A stretch of DNA of 64,000 nucleotides from Salinivibrio sharmensis (lineage in GTDB: Bacteria; Pseudomonadota; Gammaproteobacteria; Enterobacterales; Vibrionaceae): the NCBI RefSeq assembly GCF_001995985.1, contig NZ_MUFC01000011.1, forward strand, positions 21,319-85,318. The letters are read 5' to 3'. The notes beneath the pieces were generated by a model. It was given only the letters and a program-made list of their open reading frames with translations. It did not search any database and was not told where the DNA came from. Below, piece after piece: positions 42,670 through 51,071 of this stretch. Positions within the stretch are counted from its first letter, which is position 1. Each line of letters starts with the position of its first letter. The translations under genes were made by a program, and so were the position numbers.

Positions 42670-43059
42670 ATGGCAGAACAATACTACGGCACCGGCCGTC
42701 GCAAAAGCTCCGCAGCGCGTGTCTTCATCAAGCCGGGCAGCGGTAACATCGAGATCAACAAGCGTTCTCTCGAAACTTACTTCGGTCGCGAAACCGCTCG
42801 CATGGTCGTTCGTCAGCCGCTTGAGCTGGTAGAAATGACCGAGAAGCTAGACCTGTACATCACCGTTTCTGGTGGTGGTATCTCTGGTCAAGCTGGCGCA
42901 ATCCGTCACGGCATCACTCGTGCCCTGATGGAGTATGACGAGTCACTGCGTCCTGCGCTACGTGCAGCTGGCTTTGTTACGCGTGACGCTCGTCGCGTTG
43001 AGCGTAAAAAAGTGGGTCTACGCAAAGCACGTCGCAGCCCGCAGTTCTCGAAGCGTTAA
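42670..43059 (+). CDS. rpsI: 30S ribosomal protein S9
   Basis: 129-aa S9 ending in the P-site contacting tail [10 protein letters not shown]-terminus [21 protein letters not shown] and the central [19 protein letters not shown] are typical. Second gene of rplM-rpsI with a good Shine-Dalgarno (AGAGGAA). Confidence 0.99.
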   Translation: MAEQYYGTGRRKSSAARVFIKPGSGNIEINKRSLETYFGRETARMVVRQPLELVEMTEKLDLYITVSGGGISGQAGAIRHGITRALMEYDESLRPALRAAGFVTRDARRVERKKVGLRKARRSPQFSKR

Positions 43060-43084
43060 TCGACGTTCCAGTCAGATTTGCTGC

Positions 43085-43116
43085 AAAAAGCCTGGTGGCA
43101 ACGCCAGGCTTTTTTT
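43085..43116 (+). terminator. Terminator after rpsI
   Basis: 11-bp stem AAAAAGCCTGG/CCAGGCTTTTT and a T-run, 26 nt after the rpsI stop. The remaining part of the 379-bp gap to petA holds the petABC promoter and nothing else recognised. Confidence 0.9.
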
Positions 43117-43265
43117 ATCCATCAATTTAGCCTGCATTCTTGCGTGCAATGCTCATTTATTTCCTTTCAAAACAGTGTATAAGCACTCACTTTCCAACAT
43201 TTTTATTACCCTTTCCTCAATTCTGTGCACACCGCTCACATTTGTTACAAAAAGGTAGCTTTATC

Positions 43266-43294
43266 TTGTCAAAAAGTAGGGTTTTCTCTATCAT
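43266..43294 (+). promoter_or_regulatory. Sigma-70 promoter of petABC
   Basis: TTGTCA at 43266-43271 and TATCAT at 43289-43294, spacer 17 bp. The predicted start is near 43301, giving a leader of about 138 nt. Confidence 0.6.
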
Positions 43295-43438
43295 CTAGCC
43301 GACGTAATAGCAGCTAAGATTTAATCGAACTGATCCCAGTCAGCCGTTATTACATATTCGTTTTTAAGTAAGCCGTACGCTCCATGGACGCAAAGGACAC
43401 AATAAAAATCCAAGCGGGAGCACATGGGAGAATGTTGG

Positions 43439-44029
43439 ATGAGCAATGCGCCAGTGAATACCGGCCGACGCCGTTTCCTGACTGCGACGACGTCAGTTGT
43501 TGGCGGTTTAGGGGCCGTAGCAGTTGCCGTACCTTTTATTAAGTCTTGGAACCCAAGCGCGAAAGCCAAAGCGGCGGGCGCGCCTGTCGAAGTCGATATC
43601 AGCAAGCTACAAGACGGACAAATGATCCGTGTTGAGTGGCGAGGAAAACCTGTATGGATCGTGCGTCGTAGTGACGCGGTCGTCGAAGAGCTGTCTAGCT
43701 TCGAGGACCAGCTTCGTGATCCCGGTTCGGCACAGCCGCAACAGCCAGAATACGCAGCCAACCAGACCCGCTCTATTAAACCTGAAATTTTTGTCGCGGT
43801 TGGTATCTGTACCCACCTAGGTTGCTCGCCAACCTATTTGCCTGACAGCTTCAGTGAGCAAGTGAGTGGGGTGAAAGCTGGGTTCTTCTGCCCGTGTCAT
43901 GGTTCCAAATTTGACATGGCAGGGCGCGTATTCCAAGGCGTACCTGCACCACTGAACCTGGTCGTTCCACCTTATATGTACTTGGACGACAAACGGGTAC
44001 TCGTGGGACAAGATGAGGGGACTGCGTAA
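43439..44029 (+). CDS. petA: Ubiquinol-cytochrome c reductase Rieske iron-sulfur subunit
   Basis: 196-aa Rieske protein of the bc1 complex. A twin-arginine signal (TGRRRFLTATTS) doubles as the membrane anchor. The 2Fe-2S ligands are in CTHLGCSP and CPCHGSKFD. ATG 43439 is chosen because it puts RRR near the N-terminus. Shares one base with petB. Confidence 0.97.
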   Translation: MSNAPVNTGRRRFLTATTSVVGGLGAVAVAVPFIKSWNPSAKAKAAGAPVEVDISKLQDGQMIRVEWRGKPVWIVRRSDAVVEELSSFEDQLRDPGSAQPQQPEYAANQTRSIKPEIFVAVGICTHLGCSPTYLPDSFSEQVSGVKAGFFCPCHGSKFDMAGRVFQGVPAPLNLVVPPYMYLDDKRVLVGQDEGTA

Positions 44030-45294
44030 TGGAAAACTTGCTGAACTGGGTTGAGAAACGCATTCCAGCGATGAATGCGTATCGCAAACACATGACTGAG
44101 TACCCAATGCCGAAGAACTTCAACTTCTGGTATATGTTTGGTGTGCTCGCAATGCTGGTTCTGGTTAACCAAATTCTTACTGGGATTTGGCTAACCATGA
44201 ACTACGTACCCTCAGCGGAAGGCGCGTTTGCTTCTGTTGAATACATCATGCGTGATGTGGAGTACGGCTGGCTCCTGAGATATATGCACTCCACCGGGGC
44301 CTCGGCCTTCTTTGTGGTGGTCTACCTGCATATGTTCCGCGGCCTGATTTACGGCTCCTACCAAAAGCCACGTGAGCTGTTATGGCTATTTGGTATGCTG
44401 ATCTTCCTGGTGCTGATGGCTGAGGCCTTTATGGGCTACCTGCTGCCATGGGGACAAATGTCGTACTGGGGCGCACAGGTCATCATTTCTTTGTTCGGGG
44501 CCATCCCGGTTATTGGTGATGACCTAACACTGTGGATTCGTGGTGACTATGTTGTCTCTGGCGCAACCTTGAACCGTTTCTTTGCCCTCCACGTGATTGC
44601 ACTGCCGATTGTGCTCTTGCTGTTGGTGGCATTGCACGTGCTTGCACTGCACGAAGTGGGCTCAAACAACCCAGACGGTATCGACACCAAATTGCCAAAA
44701 GGCAAAATGGGTGACAACTACCAGTCGCAGTTCAAGTTCCACCCGGATTACACCAAGAAATACGACATCATTGATTCGATTCCTTTCCACCCTTACGGGA
44801 CAGTGAAAGACTTGATTGGTGTGGGCGTGTTCGGCATCTTGTTTGCCTACGTGATTTTCTTTAATCCCGAAATGGGCGGCTATTTCCTTGAGCCACCCAA
44901 CTTTGAAGCGGCTAACCCGCTGAAGACCCCTGAGCACATTGCCCCTGTTTGGTACTTCACGCCGTTCTACGCGATTTTGCGTGCGATTCCAGACAAGTTA
45001 ATTGGTGTGATTGCCATGGGCGCGTCGATTGTGATGCTGTTCATCCTGCCGTGGCTTGACCGCTGCCGTGTGCGCTCATACCGCTATCGCAGCAAGCTAC
45101 ACTTGGCGAACATCGTCCAATTTGTGATTGCTTTTATTGCTCTGGGTATTCTGGGCGCGTTGCCAGCAACCCCAACGTACACCTTGCTGGCGCAGATCTT
45201 CAGCTTCTGTTACTTCATGTTCTTCGTGCTGTTGTTCTTCTACAGCAAAAATGAGGCAACGAAACCGCTACCAGAGAGGGTGACATTCAAATGA
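44029..45294 (+). CDS. petB: Cytochrome b subunit of the bc1 complex
   Basis: 421-aa cytochrome b with about eight helices. Haem-binding His pairs are in RYMHSTGASAFFVVVYLHMFRG and FALHVIALPIVLLLLVALHVLALHE, and the Qo-site PEWY motif reads APVWYF here. Overlaps petC by 4 nt. Confidence 0.98.
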   Translation: MENLLNWVEKRIPAMNAYRKHMTEYPMPKNFNFWYMFGVLAMLVLVNQILTGIWLTMNYVPSAEGAFASVEYIMRDVEYGWLLRYMHSTGASAFFVVVYLHMFRGLIYGSYQKPRELLWLFGMLIFLVLMAEAFMGYLLPWGQMSYWGAQVIISLFGAIPVIGDDLTLWIRGDYVVSGATLNRFFALHVIALPIVLLLLVALHVLALHEVGSNNPDGIDTKLPKGKMGDNYQSQFKFHPDYTKKYDIIDSIPFHPYGTVKDLIGVGVFGILFAYVIFFNPEMGGYFLEPPNFEAANPLKTPEHIAPVWYFTPFYAILRAIPDKLIGVIAMGASIVMLFILPWLDRCRVRSYRYRSKLHLANIVQFVIAFIALGILGALPATPTYTLLAQIFSFCYFMFFVLLFFYSKNEATKPLPERVTFK

Positions 45295-46028
45295 GAAAAT
45301 GGATTGTAATCTTGTGCGCGCTGTTGCCCTCTTTGGCGATGGCCGCCGGTGGTAATGTCCACTTGGACGAAGCCAACAATGATTTGACGGACAAAGCCTC
45401 ATTGCAACGTGGCGCCAAACTGTTCATGAACTACTGTTTTGGTTGCCATGCTACGCAGTATCAGCGTTATCAGCGTGTGGCCGAAGATCTCAATATTCCT
45501 AAAGACTTGATGGAAGACAACCTGATTGTCGACAAGAATGCTGATTACGGCGAGTTGATGAAAAACGCCATGACGCAAGAAGCGGGCGCGCAGTACTTCG
45601 GTGCACCTGCGCCCGATCTAACCTTGGTGGCACGTGTGCGTGGCGTGGATTGGTTATACACCTATTTACGTTCGTTCTACGTCGACCCATCGCGCCCATT
45701 TGGGGTGAACAATACTGTGTTCCCGAACGTGGGTATGCCACACGTGCTCGAAGAGCTTCAAGGCACACCCCGTAAAGTGTACGAAACACGTATGGTGGAC
45801 GGTGAGCCGGTGGAAGAGTTTGTTGGCCTCAAATCTGACGGCAACGGCGAACTCAGTGCCAGCGAGTACGATAATGCGGTGCGCGATCTGGTTAACTTCC
45901 TTGAATATTCAGGGGAACCGGTGAAGCTAGAGCGCCAGCAACTGGGCTGGTGGGTGATTGGTTTCTTCGTGGTATTCTTGATTTTGGCGTACTTCCTCAA
46001 GAAAGAATATTGGCGCGATGTGCACTGA
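45291..46028 (+). CDS. petC: Cytochrome c1 subunit of the bc1 complex
   Basis: 245-aa cytochrome c1 with a signal peptide (MRKWIVILCALLPSLAMAAG), haem motif CFGCHATQ, and a C-terminal membrane anchor (WWVIGFFVVFLILAYFLKK). Last gene of petABC. Confidence 0.97.
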   Translation: MRKWIVILCALLPSLAMAAGGNVHLDEANNDLTDKASLQRGAKLFMNYCFGCHATQYQRYQRVAEDLNIPKDLMEDNLIVDKNADYGELMKNAMTQEAGAQYFGAPAPDLTLVARVRGVDWLYTYLRSFYVDPSRPFGVNNTVFPNVGMPHVLEELQGTPRKVYETRMVDGEPVEEFVGLKSDGNGELSASEYDNAVRDLVNFLEYSGEPVKLERQQLGWWVIGFFVVFLILAYFLKKEYWRDVH

Positions 46029-46055
46029 TCGGTTAATCTAGTGTGTTGCTAATCC

Positions 46056-46086
46056 GCAATGGGGACTTTAGGTCCCCATTGCTTTC
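46056..46086 (+). terminator. Terminator after petC
   Basis: 11-bp stem GCAATGGGGAC/GTCCCCATTGC with a TTTAG loop and TTTCT tail, in the gap before sspA. Confidence 0.8.
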
Positions 46087-46115
46087 TATTGATATTGAAC
46101 ATCCTGGAGGGGTTG

Positions 46116-46754
46116 ATGGCTGTTGCTGCCAATAAACGCTCGGTGATGACGTTATTCTCTGACGCATCTGATCTCTATAGTCATCAGGTACGCATCGTCC
46201 TCGCAGAGAAAGGTGTCAGTGTAGAAATCGAGCTGGTGGATCCGAATAATCTGCCAGAAGATCTGGTTGACTTAAATCCTTATAACTCTGTTCCAACCTT
46301 GGTAGACCGTGAGTTAGCGTTGTACAACGCGGATATCATCATGGAATACTTGGATGAGCGTTTCCCTCACCCACCATTGATGCCGGTATACCCTGTTGCC
46401 CGTGCACAAAGCCGTTTGATGATGTATCGCATCAAGCGTAACTGGTATACCTTGGTTGACCAAATTATGGAAGGCAGTGCTGACGACGCCGACAAAGCGC
46501 GTAAGCAGCTGCGTGAAGAGCTTCTAGCTCTGGCTCCAGTATTCGCCGAAGATCCCTACTTCTTAAGCGAAGAGTTTAGCCTGGTAGATTGCTATTTGGC
46601 GCCGTTGCTGTGGCGTTTGCCTGCACTAGGCATTGAGCTAACTGGCCCAGGTGCGAAGCAAGTAAAAGATTACATGACGCGTCTGTTTGAGCGTGATTCG
46701 TTTCTCGCCTCACTGACAGAAGCTGAACGTGAAATGCGACTAACAGGTCAATAA
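46116..46754 (+). CDS. sspA: Stringent starvation protein A
   Basis: 212-aa glutathione-S-transferase-fold protein that binds RNA polymerase and affects stationary-phase and acid-resistance genes. N-terminal thioredoxin-like part (SVMTLFSDASDLYSHQVRIVLAEKGV) and GST C-terminal part. ATG 46116 follows TGGAGGGG. Shares one base with sspB (TAATG). Confidence 0.96.
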   Translation: MAVAANKRSVMTLFSDASDLYSHQVRIVLAEKGVSVEIELVDPNNLPEDLVDLNPYNSVPTLVDRELALYNADIIMEYLDERFPHPPLMPVYPVARAQSRLMMYRIKRNWYTLVDQIMEGSADDADKARKQLREELLALAPVFAEDPYFLSEEFSLVDCYLAPLLWRLPALGIELTGPGAKQVKDYMTRLFERDSFLASLTEAEREMRLTGQ

Positions 46755-47281
46755 TGTCTACATCAGAATTTGCGATGACACCACGTCGCCCGTATTTAGT
46801 GCGTGCGTTTTACGACTGGTTATTAGATAACGATCTCACCCCTCACATGGTGGTGGATGCGACCTTGCCGGGCGTACAAGTGCCGTTTGATTACGTTAAA
46901 GACGGGCAAATTGTCCTCAACATCGCCCCGCGTGCGGTCGGTAACTTGGAACTGAGCAACGAGCACGTGTGTTTTAATGCGCGCTTTGGCGGCAAGCCCC
47001 AGCAAGTGCTGGTGCCTATGGCGGCGGTGCTCGCCATCTACGCACGTGAAAATGGCGCGGGCACCATGTTTGATATGGAGCCTGCCTACGCCCACGCTGA
47101 TGATGAGGAGATGTTTGAACAAACCGCCCCATCCAGCGAGGGAGAAGACGACGAAGAGCCGTCTTTGGTGTCGGTCGACAGCGTTGATGATCCTGAAGCA
47201 CTGCCGCAAGCGGATGATGAAGACGACACGCCGGCCACCCCAAGCAAAAAAGGCAAGCCGACGCTGACCGTGGTGAAATAA
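46754..47281 (+). CDS. sspB: ClpXP adaptor protein SspB
   Basis: 175-aa adaptor that delivers ssrA-tagged proteins to ClpXP. The folded domain (about residues 8-110, RPYLVRAFYDWLLDNDLTPHMVVDA) is followed by a long acidic linker and the C-terminal XB tail (KGKPTLTVVK) that binds ClpX. Confidence 0.97.
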   Translation: MSTSEFAMTPRRPYLVRAFYDWLLDNDLTPHMVVDATLPGVQVPFDYVKDGQIVLNIAPRAVGNLELSNEHVCFNARFGGKPQQVLVPMAAVLAIYARENGAGTMFDMEPAYAHADDEEMFEQTAPSSEGEDDEEPSLVSVDSVDDPEALPQADDEDDTPATPSKKGKPTLTVVK

Positions 47282-47314
47282 CCGCGTCGCAAGTTCCCCT
47301 TGAAGGTGAGACAC

Positions 47315-47345
47315 AAAAAACCAGCACCCAAGTGCTGGTTTTTTT
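47315..47345. terminator. Bidirectional terminator between sspB and pyrI
   Basis: 13-bp stem AAAAAACCAGCAC/GTGCTGGTTTTTT with a 4-nt loop, between convergent genes; A- and T-runs suit both directions. Confidence 0.92.
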
Positions 47346-47434
47346 ATGCCTAGGCCTTACGCCTAGACCTTGTGCCCGCCGTGCGGGTAGCGAAGGTAAG
47401 GCGCCTCACGACGCCTGTATCCGCTGCGGGGGTA

Positions 47435-47902
47435 TCAATGACGCTCAGTCATGATCTCGCGTGAGAACACCTTCTCACAGTATTTGCAGCGTAGCTTCAC
47501 ATCATCTGCTTCACTCAGTACGCGGAATGAGCTATCCACCGCCGGCTCACCGTGGGTAATACAGTTAGAGTTTGGGCAGCGGAACACGCCTTGAATGACT
47601 TCCGGCAAGGTCAATGGCAGCTTGGCCACCACTTGATAGTCTTCGATTTGATTCACAGTCGCCTGTGGCGCATACAGCGCGAGTTGACTGGCCTGATCTT
47701 CGCTGATCACCACGTTCTCGATTTTGATCAGATCTTTGCTGCCCAACGCCGACGAGGGCAGATTCAGACCAATGGTGATCCGCTGATCGCTACCGTGCAT
47801 TTGAAACAGGTTTAAGATCTTAAAGCCAATATGCGCCGGGATATGATCGATCACCGTGCCGTGACAGATGGCTTCAACTTGTAGTTTGTTATCCGTGCTC
47901 AT
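47435..47902 (-). CDS. pyrI: Aspartate carbamoyltransferase regulatory chain
   Basis: 155-aa regulatory subunit that binds CTP/ATP. The zinc-binding Cys set is in [11 protein letters not shown] and [10 protein letters not shown]. Its start overlaps the pyrB stop by 4 nt. Nucleotide feedback on the catalytic chain is therefore expected, as in E. coli. Confidence 0.98.
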   Translation of the reverse strand: MSTDNKLQVEAICHGTVIDHIPAHIGFKILNLFQMHGSDQRITIGLNLPSSALGSKDLIKIENVVISEDQASQLALYAPQATVNQIEDYQVVAKLPLTLPEVIQGVFRCPNSNCITHGEPAVDSSFRVLSEADDVKLRCKYCEKVFSREIMTERH

Positions 47903-48843
47903 TTTGCAACTCCTTCAACCTGTTCGTTTAACACCAGTGCCAGCAGGGCTTCTCGGGCATAGACGCCGTTCTCGGCTTGCTCAAAGTAATAAGCGTGCGG
48001 GGTCTTATCGACATCGACAGTAATTTCATCCACACGGGGCAGGGGATGCATCACCTTCATGTTGGGTTTGGCATCACGCAACATAGCCGCATTTAAAATG
48101 AACGCCGCTTTAATGTGCGCGTACTCTGATTCATCAAAGCGCTCTTTTTGCACCCGCGTCATATACAACACATCCAATTCAGGCACCACATCGGTGATGC
48201 TACTGTGCAGGCTATACGGGTGGCCCGCGGCAGTCAGCTCATCTAACAAATACTCAGGCATCGCCAGTGCATCTGGGGCGATATAGAAAAAGCGGTTCCC
48301 CTCGAACTTTGACAAAGCTTGCGTCAGCGAATGCACAGTACGGCCATACTTCAGATCGCCCACCATGGCAATATTGAGGTTATCGAGTCGCCCTTGGGTT
48401 TCGTAAATCGAGAACAGGTCGAGCAGGGTTTGGGTTGGGTGCTGGTTAGCGCCATCACCGCCGTTCACCACCGGCACACCTTCAGAGAACTCCGAGGCCA
48501 ACCGCGCCGCACCTTCTTTGGGGTGGCGCATCACAAAGCCATCGACATACGAGGAAATCACCCGTACCGAGTCGGCCAAAGTTTCGCCTTTTTTGCCTGA
48601 CGAGGTATTGCCACCGTCGGGGAAGCCGATCACTGAGCCGCCAAGGCGTTGAATCGCGGTTTCAAACGACAAGCGCGTACGCGTCGACGCCTCAAAAAAG
48701 CAGCTGGCAATCACTTTATTCTTCAACAGCGTCGGGTTAGGGCGCGCTTTAAGCTCGCCCGCCGTGGCGACGATTAACTCCAGCTCGTCGCGGCTGAGCT
48801 CGGGAATGGAAATAATATGTTTGTTATAAAGCGTATTGGCCAT
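47899..48843 (-). CDS. pyrB: Aspartate carbamoyltransferase catalytic chain
   Basis: 314-aa catalytic subunit, joining carbamoyl phosphate and aspartate in pyrimidine synthesis. The carbamoyl phosphate motif [14 protein letters not shown] and [10 protein letters not shown] are present. It forms an operon with pyrI and is preceded by an attenuator. Confidence 0.98.
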   Translation of the reverse strand: MANTLYNKHIISIPELSRDELELIVATAGELKARPNPTLLKNKVIASCFFEASTRTRLSFETAIQRLGGSVIGFPDGGNTSSGKKGETLADSVRVISSYVDGFVMRHPKEGAARLASEFSEGVPVVNGGDGANQHPTQTLLDLFSIYETQGRLDNLNIAMVGDLKYGRTVHSLTQALSKFEGNRFFYIAPDALAMPEYLLDELTAAGHPYSLHSSITDVVPELDVLYMTRVQKERFDESEYAHIKAAFILNAAMLRDAKPNMKVMHPLPRVDEITVDVDKTPHAYYFEQAENGVYAREALLALVLNEQVEGVAK

Positions 48844-48982
48844 AACGCGAGTCCCTTTCTTTGCAGTGTGCTACAGGCAAAAAAAAACCTCCGAAACGGA
48901 GGTTTTTACGATCACGACCAATGCGGATACCGTCCCGCAATGGGGCGGATAAATCGCTGTTTGTGGGTGGAATAACCAACAT
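48824..48982 (-). CDS. pyrBI leader peptide (PyrL-like)
   Basis: A 52-codon frame from ATG 48982 that runs through the attenuator hairpin and ends inside pyrB in another frame (stop 48826-48824). Translation through the hairpin would block its folding, the logic of E. coli pyrL attenuation, where UTP level sets the distance between polymerase and ribosome. The Shine-Dalgarno is weak (AGAAG). Not similar in sequence to E. coli PyrL as far as can be seen. Confidence 0.55.
   Translation of the reverse strand: MLVIPPTNSDLSAPLRDGIRIGRDRKNLRFGGFFLPVAHCKERDSRYGQYAL
48879..48907 (-). terminator. pyrBI attenuator
   Basis: On the minus strand: AAAAACCTCCG/CGGAGGTTTTT 11-bp stem, TTT loop, and nine T in all. 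It lies about 36 nt before pyrB and inside the leader frame, a typical pyrBI attenuator. Confidence 0.9.
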
Positions 48983-49013
48983 AACTTCTGGCCGTGTAGT
49001 GAAATCAGGCCGA

Positions 49014-49041
49014 ATTATACGCCCCTATTTATGTCGTGCAA
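49014..49041 (-). promoter_or_regulatory. pyrBI promoter
   Basis: On the minus strand TTGCAC (49041-49036) and a perfect TATAAT (49019-49014), spacer 16 bp. The start would be near 49007, about 25 nt before the leader ATG. Confidence 0.75.
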
Positions 49042-49057
49042 GCAAAAGTGCAATCGT

Positions 49058-50065
49058 TTACGTGCTTGCGTTGACGAGTGTGGCAACCATCACAGCCTTG
49101 ATGGTATGCAGTCGGTTCTCTGCCTGATCAAAGACGATCGACTGCTCAGATTCGAACACCGCGTCGGTCACCTCCAAGCCATTAAGCCCGTATTGATCGG
49201 CGATTTGTTTCCCTACGCCGGTCTCATCGTTATGGAAGGCAGGCAAACAGTGCATAAACTTAGCGTGTGGGTTTGCGGTGGCGGCCATCAAGCTTGGATT
49301 CACCTGATAAGGGGTGAGATCAGCCACGCGCTGCGCCCAGGCCGATTCGGGTTCACCCATCGACACCCAGATATCGGTATACACAAAATCACAACTGTTC
49401 ACCGCTGCGGTGTCTTCGGTTAAGGTGAGCGTTGCGCCAGTATTGGCGGCGATATCTTGGCAGGCGGCAATCAAATCGGCCTCAGGCCAGTAGGCTTTAG
49501 GGCCAATCAGGCGCAGGTCCATCCCCATTTTCGCGGCGCCGACCAATAGCGAATTACCCATGTTGTTGCGCGCATCCCCCACATACGCAAACGCGATTTG
49601 ATTAAGCGGCTTGTCGCTGTGCTCTTGCATGGTGAGCAGATCGGCCAACACTTGGGTGGGGTGAAAATCATCGGTTAAGCCATTCCACACCGGCACCCCG
49701 GCATGCGCGGCGAGCGTTTCGACCACTTCTTGGCTAAAGCCACGGTATTGAATGCCATCGTACATTCTTCCTAATACCCGCGCGGTATCCTTCATGGTTT
49801 CTTTATGGCCAATCTGGGTGCCGCTAGGGCCGAGGTAACTGACCTGCGCGCCTTGATCAAACGCCGCCACCTCAAAGGCACAGCGCGTACGGGTCGAGGT
49901 TTTCTCAAAAATCAGCGCAATGTTTTTGCCCGTTAGCTGCGGGGTTTCCTCACCGCAGGCTTTGGCCGCTTTTAGTGTGGCGGCATCATCAATCAGATCG
50001 TGAATTTGCTGAGGTGACAAGTCGAGTAAGGTGAGCAGTGATTGCTGGTAGAGGTCGCTTTTCAT
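49058..50065 (-). CDS. argF: Ornithine carbamoyltransferase
   Basis: 335-aa enzyme making citrulline from ornithine and carbamoyl phosphate. The motifs [16 protein letters not shown] and MHCLPAFHN are diagnostic. Tandem ARG boxes upstream indicate ArgR repression, so a biosynthetic rather than arginine deiminase role is likely. Close to pyrBI, which uses the same substrate. Confidence 0.96.
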   Translation of the reverse strand: MKSDLYQQSLLTLLDLSPQQIHDLIDDAATLKAAKACGEETPQLTGKNIALIFEKTSTRTRCAFEVAAFDQGAQVSYLGPSGTQIGHKETMKDTARVLGRMYDGIQYRGFSQEVVETLAAHAGVPVWNGLTDDFHPTQVLADLLTMQEHSDKPLNQIAFAYVGDARNNMGNSLLVGAAKMGMDLRLIGPKAYWPEADLIAACQDIAANTGATLTLTEDTAAVNSCDFVYTDIWVSMGEPESAWAQRVADLTPYQVNPSLMAATANPHAKFMHCLPAFHNDETGVGKQIADQYGLNGLEVTDAVFESEQSIVFDQAENRLHTIKAVMVATLVNAST

Positions 50066-50089
50066 ATCTATCCCTAAATAACGCGCTAA

Positions 50090-50128
50090 ATTGAATATTA
50101 AATCGATATTTATGTTTAATTATTCTTT
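50090..50128 (-). promoter_or_regulatory. Tandem ARG boxes (ArgR operator) of argF
   Basis: Two 18-bp boxes at 50090-50107 and 50111-50128 separated by 3 bp, the canonical ArgR hexamer arrangement. Against the consensus WNTGAATWWWWATTCANW they match about 10 and 9 of the 12 specific positions. They lie 25 nt upstream of argF. Confidence 0.8.
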
Positions 50129-50385
50129 GATGGTAAAGCGCGTGCCAGCAAGATGCAAGCGACAAAACCGAGAGTAAAGGCCATGAATTGACCAATAACA
50201 CACCGTTTTGATGGTTTTATGACCGCGAAGGAGGGATTTAATCAAGCGCTGACAATGCTGATAAGTTGGCGACAAACTAGACAATCCTTTTACCGCCTTA
50301 TAGCGAGAGAATGACAGGGCCGCGCGATGAGTACGAGATAGTGTTTATGTCCTCAAGGGCAAACGACAATACTAGGAAGGAGAAC
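50129..50385. other. Intergenic region between the argF operator and a small secreted protein gene
   Basis: No gene, RNA or clear promoter is recognised in the 257 bp beyond the ARG boxes. Confidence 0.5.
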
Positions 50386-50604
50386 ATGATGAAAACACAA
50401 AACAAAGCACTGACTCTTAGCGCACTCATGATGATGGTTGGCCTCGCCGGTCCCGCGATGGCCAACGAAGCCAGCCAACCACAAGGCGACCAGCCCGTGG
50501 TAACTTGCCCAGACGGCGGCACGGATTGCGACACGCAGCCAATGCCAAAAGACGACAACAGCACCTGGCCGGCTGAAGACAGCCAAGACCCCGCCATGCA
50601 ATAA
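50386..50604 (+). CDS. Small exported acidic protein of unknown function
   Basis: 72-aa frame with a clear Sec signal peptide (MMKTQNKALTLSALMMMVGLAGPAMA, cleavage after AMA) and a mature part of about 46 residues rich in Asp, Pro and Gln with two Cys in TCPDGGTDCD. The strong Shine-Dalgarno AGGAAGGAG at 50374-50382 fixes the ATG at 50386. No family recognised. It stands alone between argF and the tRNA. Confidence 0.75.
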   Translation: MMKTQNKALTLSALMMMVGLAGPAMANEASQPQGDQPVVTCPDGGTDCDTQPMPKDDNSTWPAEDSQDPAMQ

Positions 50605-50637
50605 GGCGGTAACCTCCTAAGCAAGCAAAGCGTGAGT

Positions 50638-50658
50638 GCCGCCACATTGGCGGCGCTT
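50638..50658 (+). terminator. Hairpin after the small exported protein gene
   Basis: 6-bp GC stem GCCGCC/GGCGGC with an ACATT loop and a poor T tail, 33 nt after the stop. Confidence 0.5.
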
Positions 50659-50717
50659 GTTTATCCCGCCACACGCTAAGTGCTCAAAAAGCATACTGAA
50701 TTCGCCCCCCTTACAGC

Positions 50718-50746
50718 TAGACACCCTGTGAGCCTTCCCCTATAAT
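50718..50746 (+). promoter_or_regulatory. Promoter of the tRNA-Ile2 gene
   Basis: TAGACA at 50718-50723 and a perfect TATAAT at 50741-50746 with a 17-bp spacer; the tRNA starts 12 nt further on. Confidence 0.8.
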
Positions 50747-50758
50747 CCCACTCCATTC

Positions 50759-50834
50759 GGCCCCTTAGCTCAGTGGTTAGAGCAGTCGACTCATAATCGA
50801 TTGGTCCCCAGTTCAAGTCTGGGAGGGGCCACCA
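50759..50834 (+). tRNA. ileX: tRNA-Ile2 (anticodon CAU, lysidine type)
   Basis: 76-nt tRNA with acceptor stem GGCCCCT/AGGGGCC and encoded CCA. The anticodon loop CTCATAA gives CAU. The body closely matches E. coli tRNA-Ile2, which is modified by TilS to read AUA, and not initiator or elongator tRNA-Met. The gene is intact although an island is inserted in its 3' half, because the island carries a copy of that half. Confidence 0.93.
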
Positions 50835-50893
50835 GTCATAGCAAGGCGTAGCAGGTTAGTACCTACTACGCCTTTTTTGTGCCTGCTGATTTT
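50787..50893 (+). repeat. attL: left direct repeat of the island (tRNA 3' half plus terminator)
   Basis: 107 bp repeated at 63846-63952 with 4 mismatches (50837, 50841, 50881, 50887). The first 50 bp (50787-50836), from the anticodon stem to just beyond CCA, are identical, so crossover most likely falls there. The rest includes the tRNA terminator. Confidence 0.93.
50843..50878 (+). terminator. Terminator of the tRNA-Ile2 gene
   Basis: AAGGCGTAG pairs with CTACGCCTT around an inner AGGT/ACCT helix, followed by a T-run. The same structure is repeated at the right att site. Confidence 0.88.
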
Positions 50894-50917
50894 TAGTCAA
50901 ACACTTAGTCAAACAAG
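50894..50917 (+). repeat. Left integrase arm-type repeat pair
   Basis: Two copies of TAGTCAAACA with a 12-bp period, directly after attL. The same pair occurs at 63699-63722, beside the integrase gene, with one base different. Position and spacing suggest integrase arm-binding sites; inference. Confidence 0.65.
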
Positions 50918-51071
50918 GAACGGGTACAACTCCCGTTTTCGCATTAGAAAAAATCTGTTGTCGCGATAACGACGTGAGCATTTCGTATGAGCAAAGCGCC
51001 TCAAATCCATTAATGTTAATATTGCTGTACCCAAGTAAGCATTTGAGTGACTTCGCTATTTGGCGAGAATT
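50918..51071 (+). promoter_or_regulatory. CRISPR leader
   Basis: AT-rich 154-bp stretch between the arm repeats and the first repeat. The array reads away from it, since the tracrRNA pairing fixes the crRNA strand as +. No high-quality -35/-10 pair could be fixed. Its last 18 nt resemble the end of spacer 5. Confidence 0.55.
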
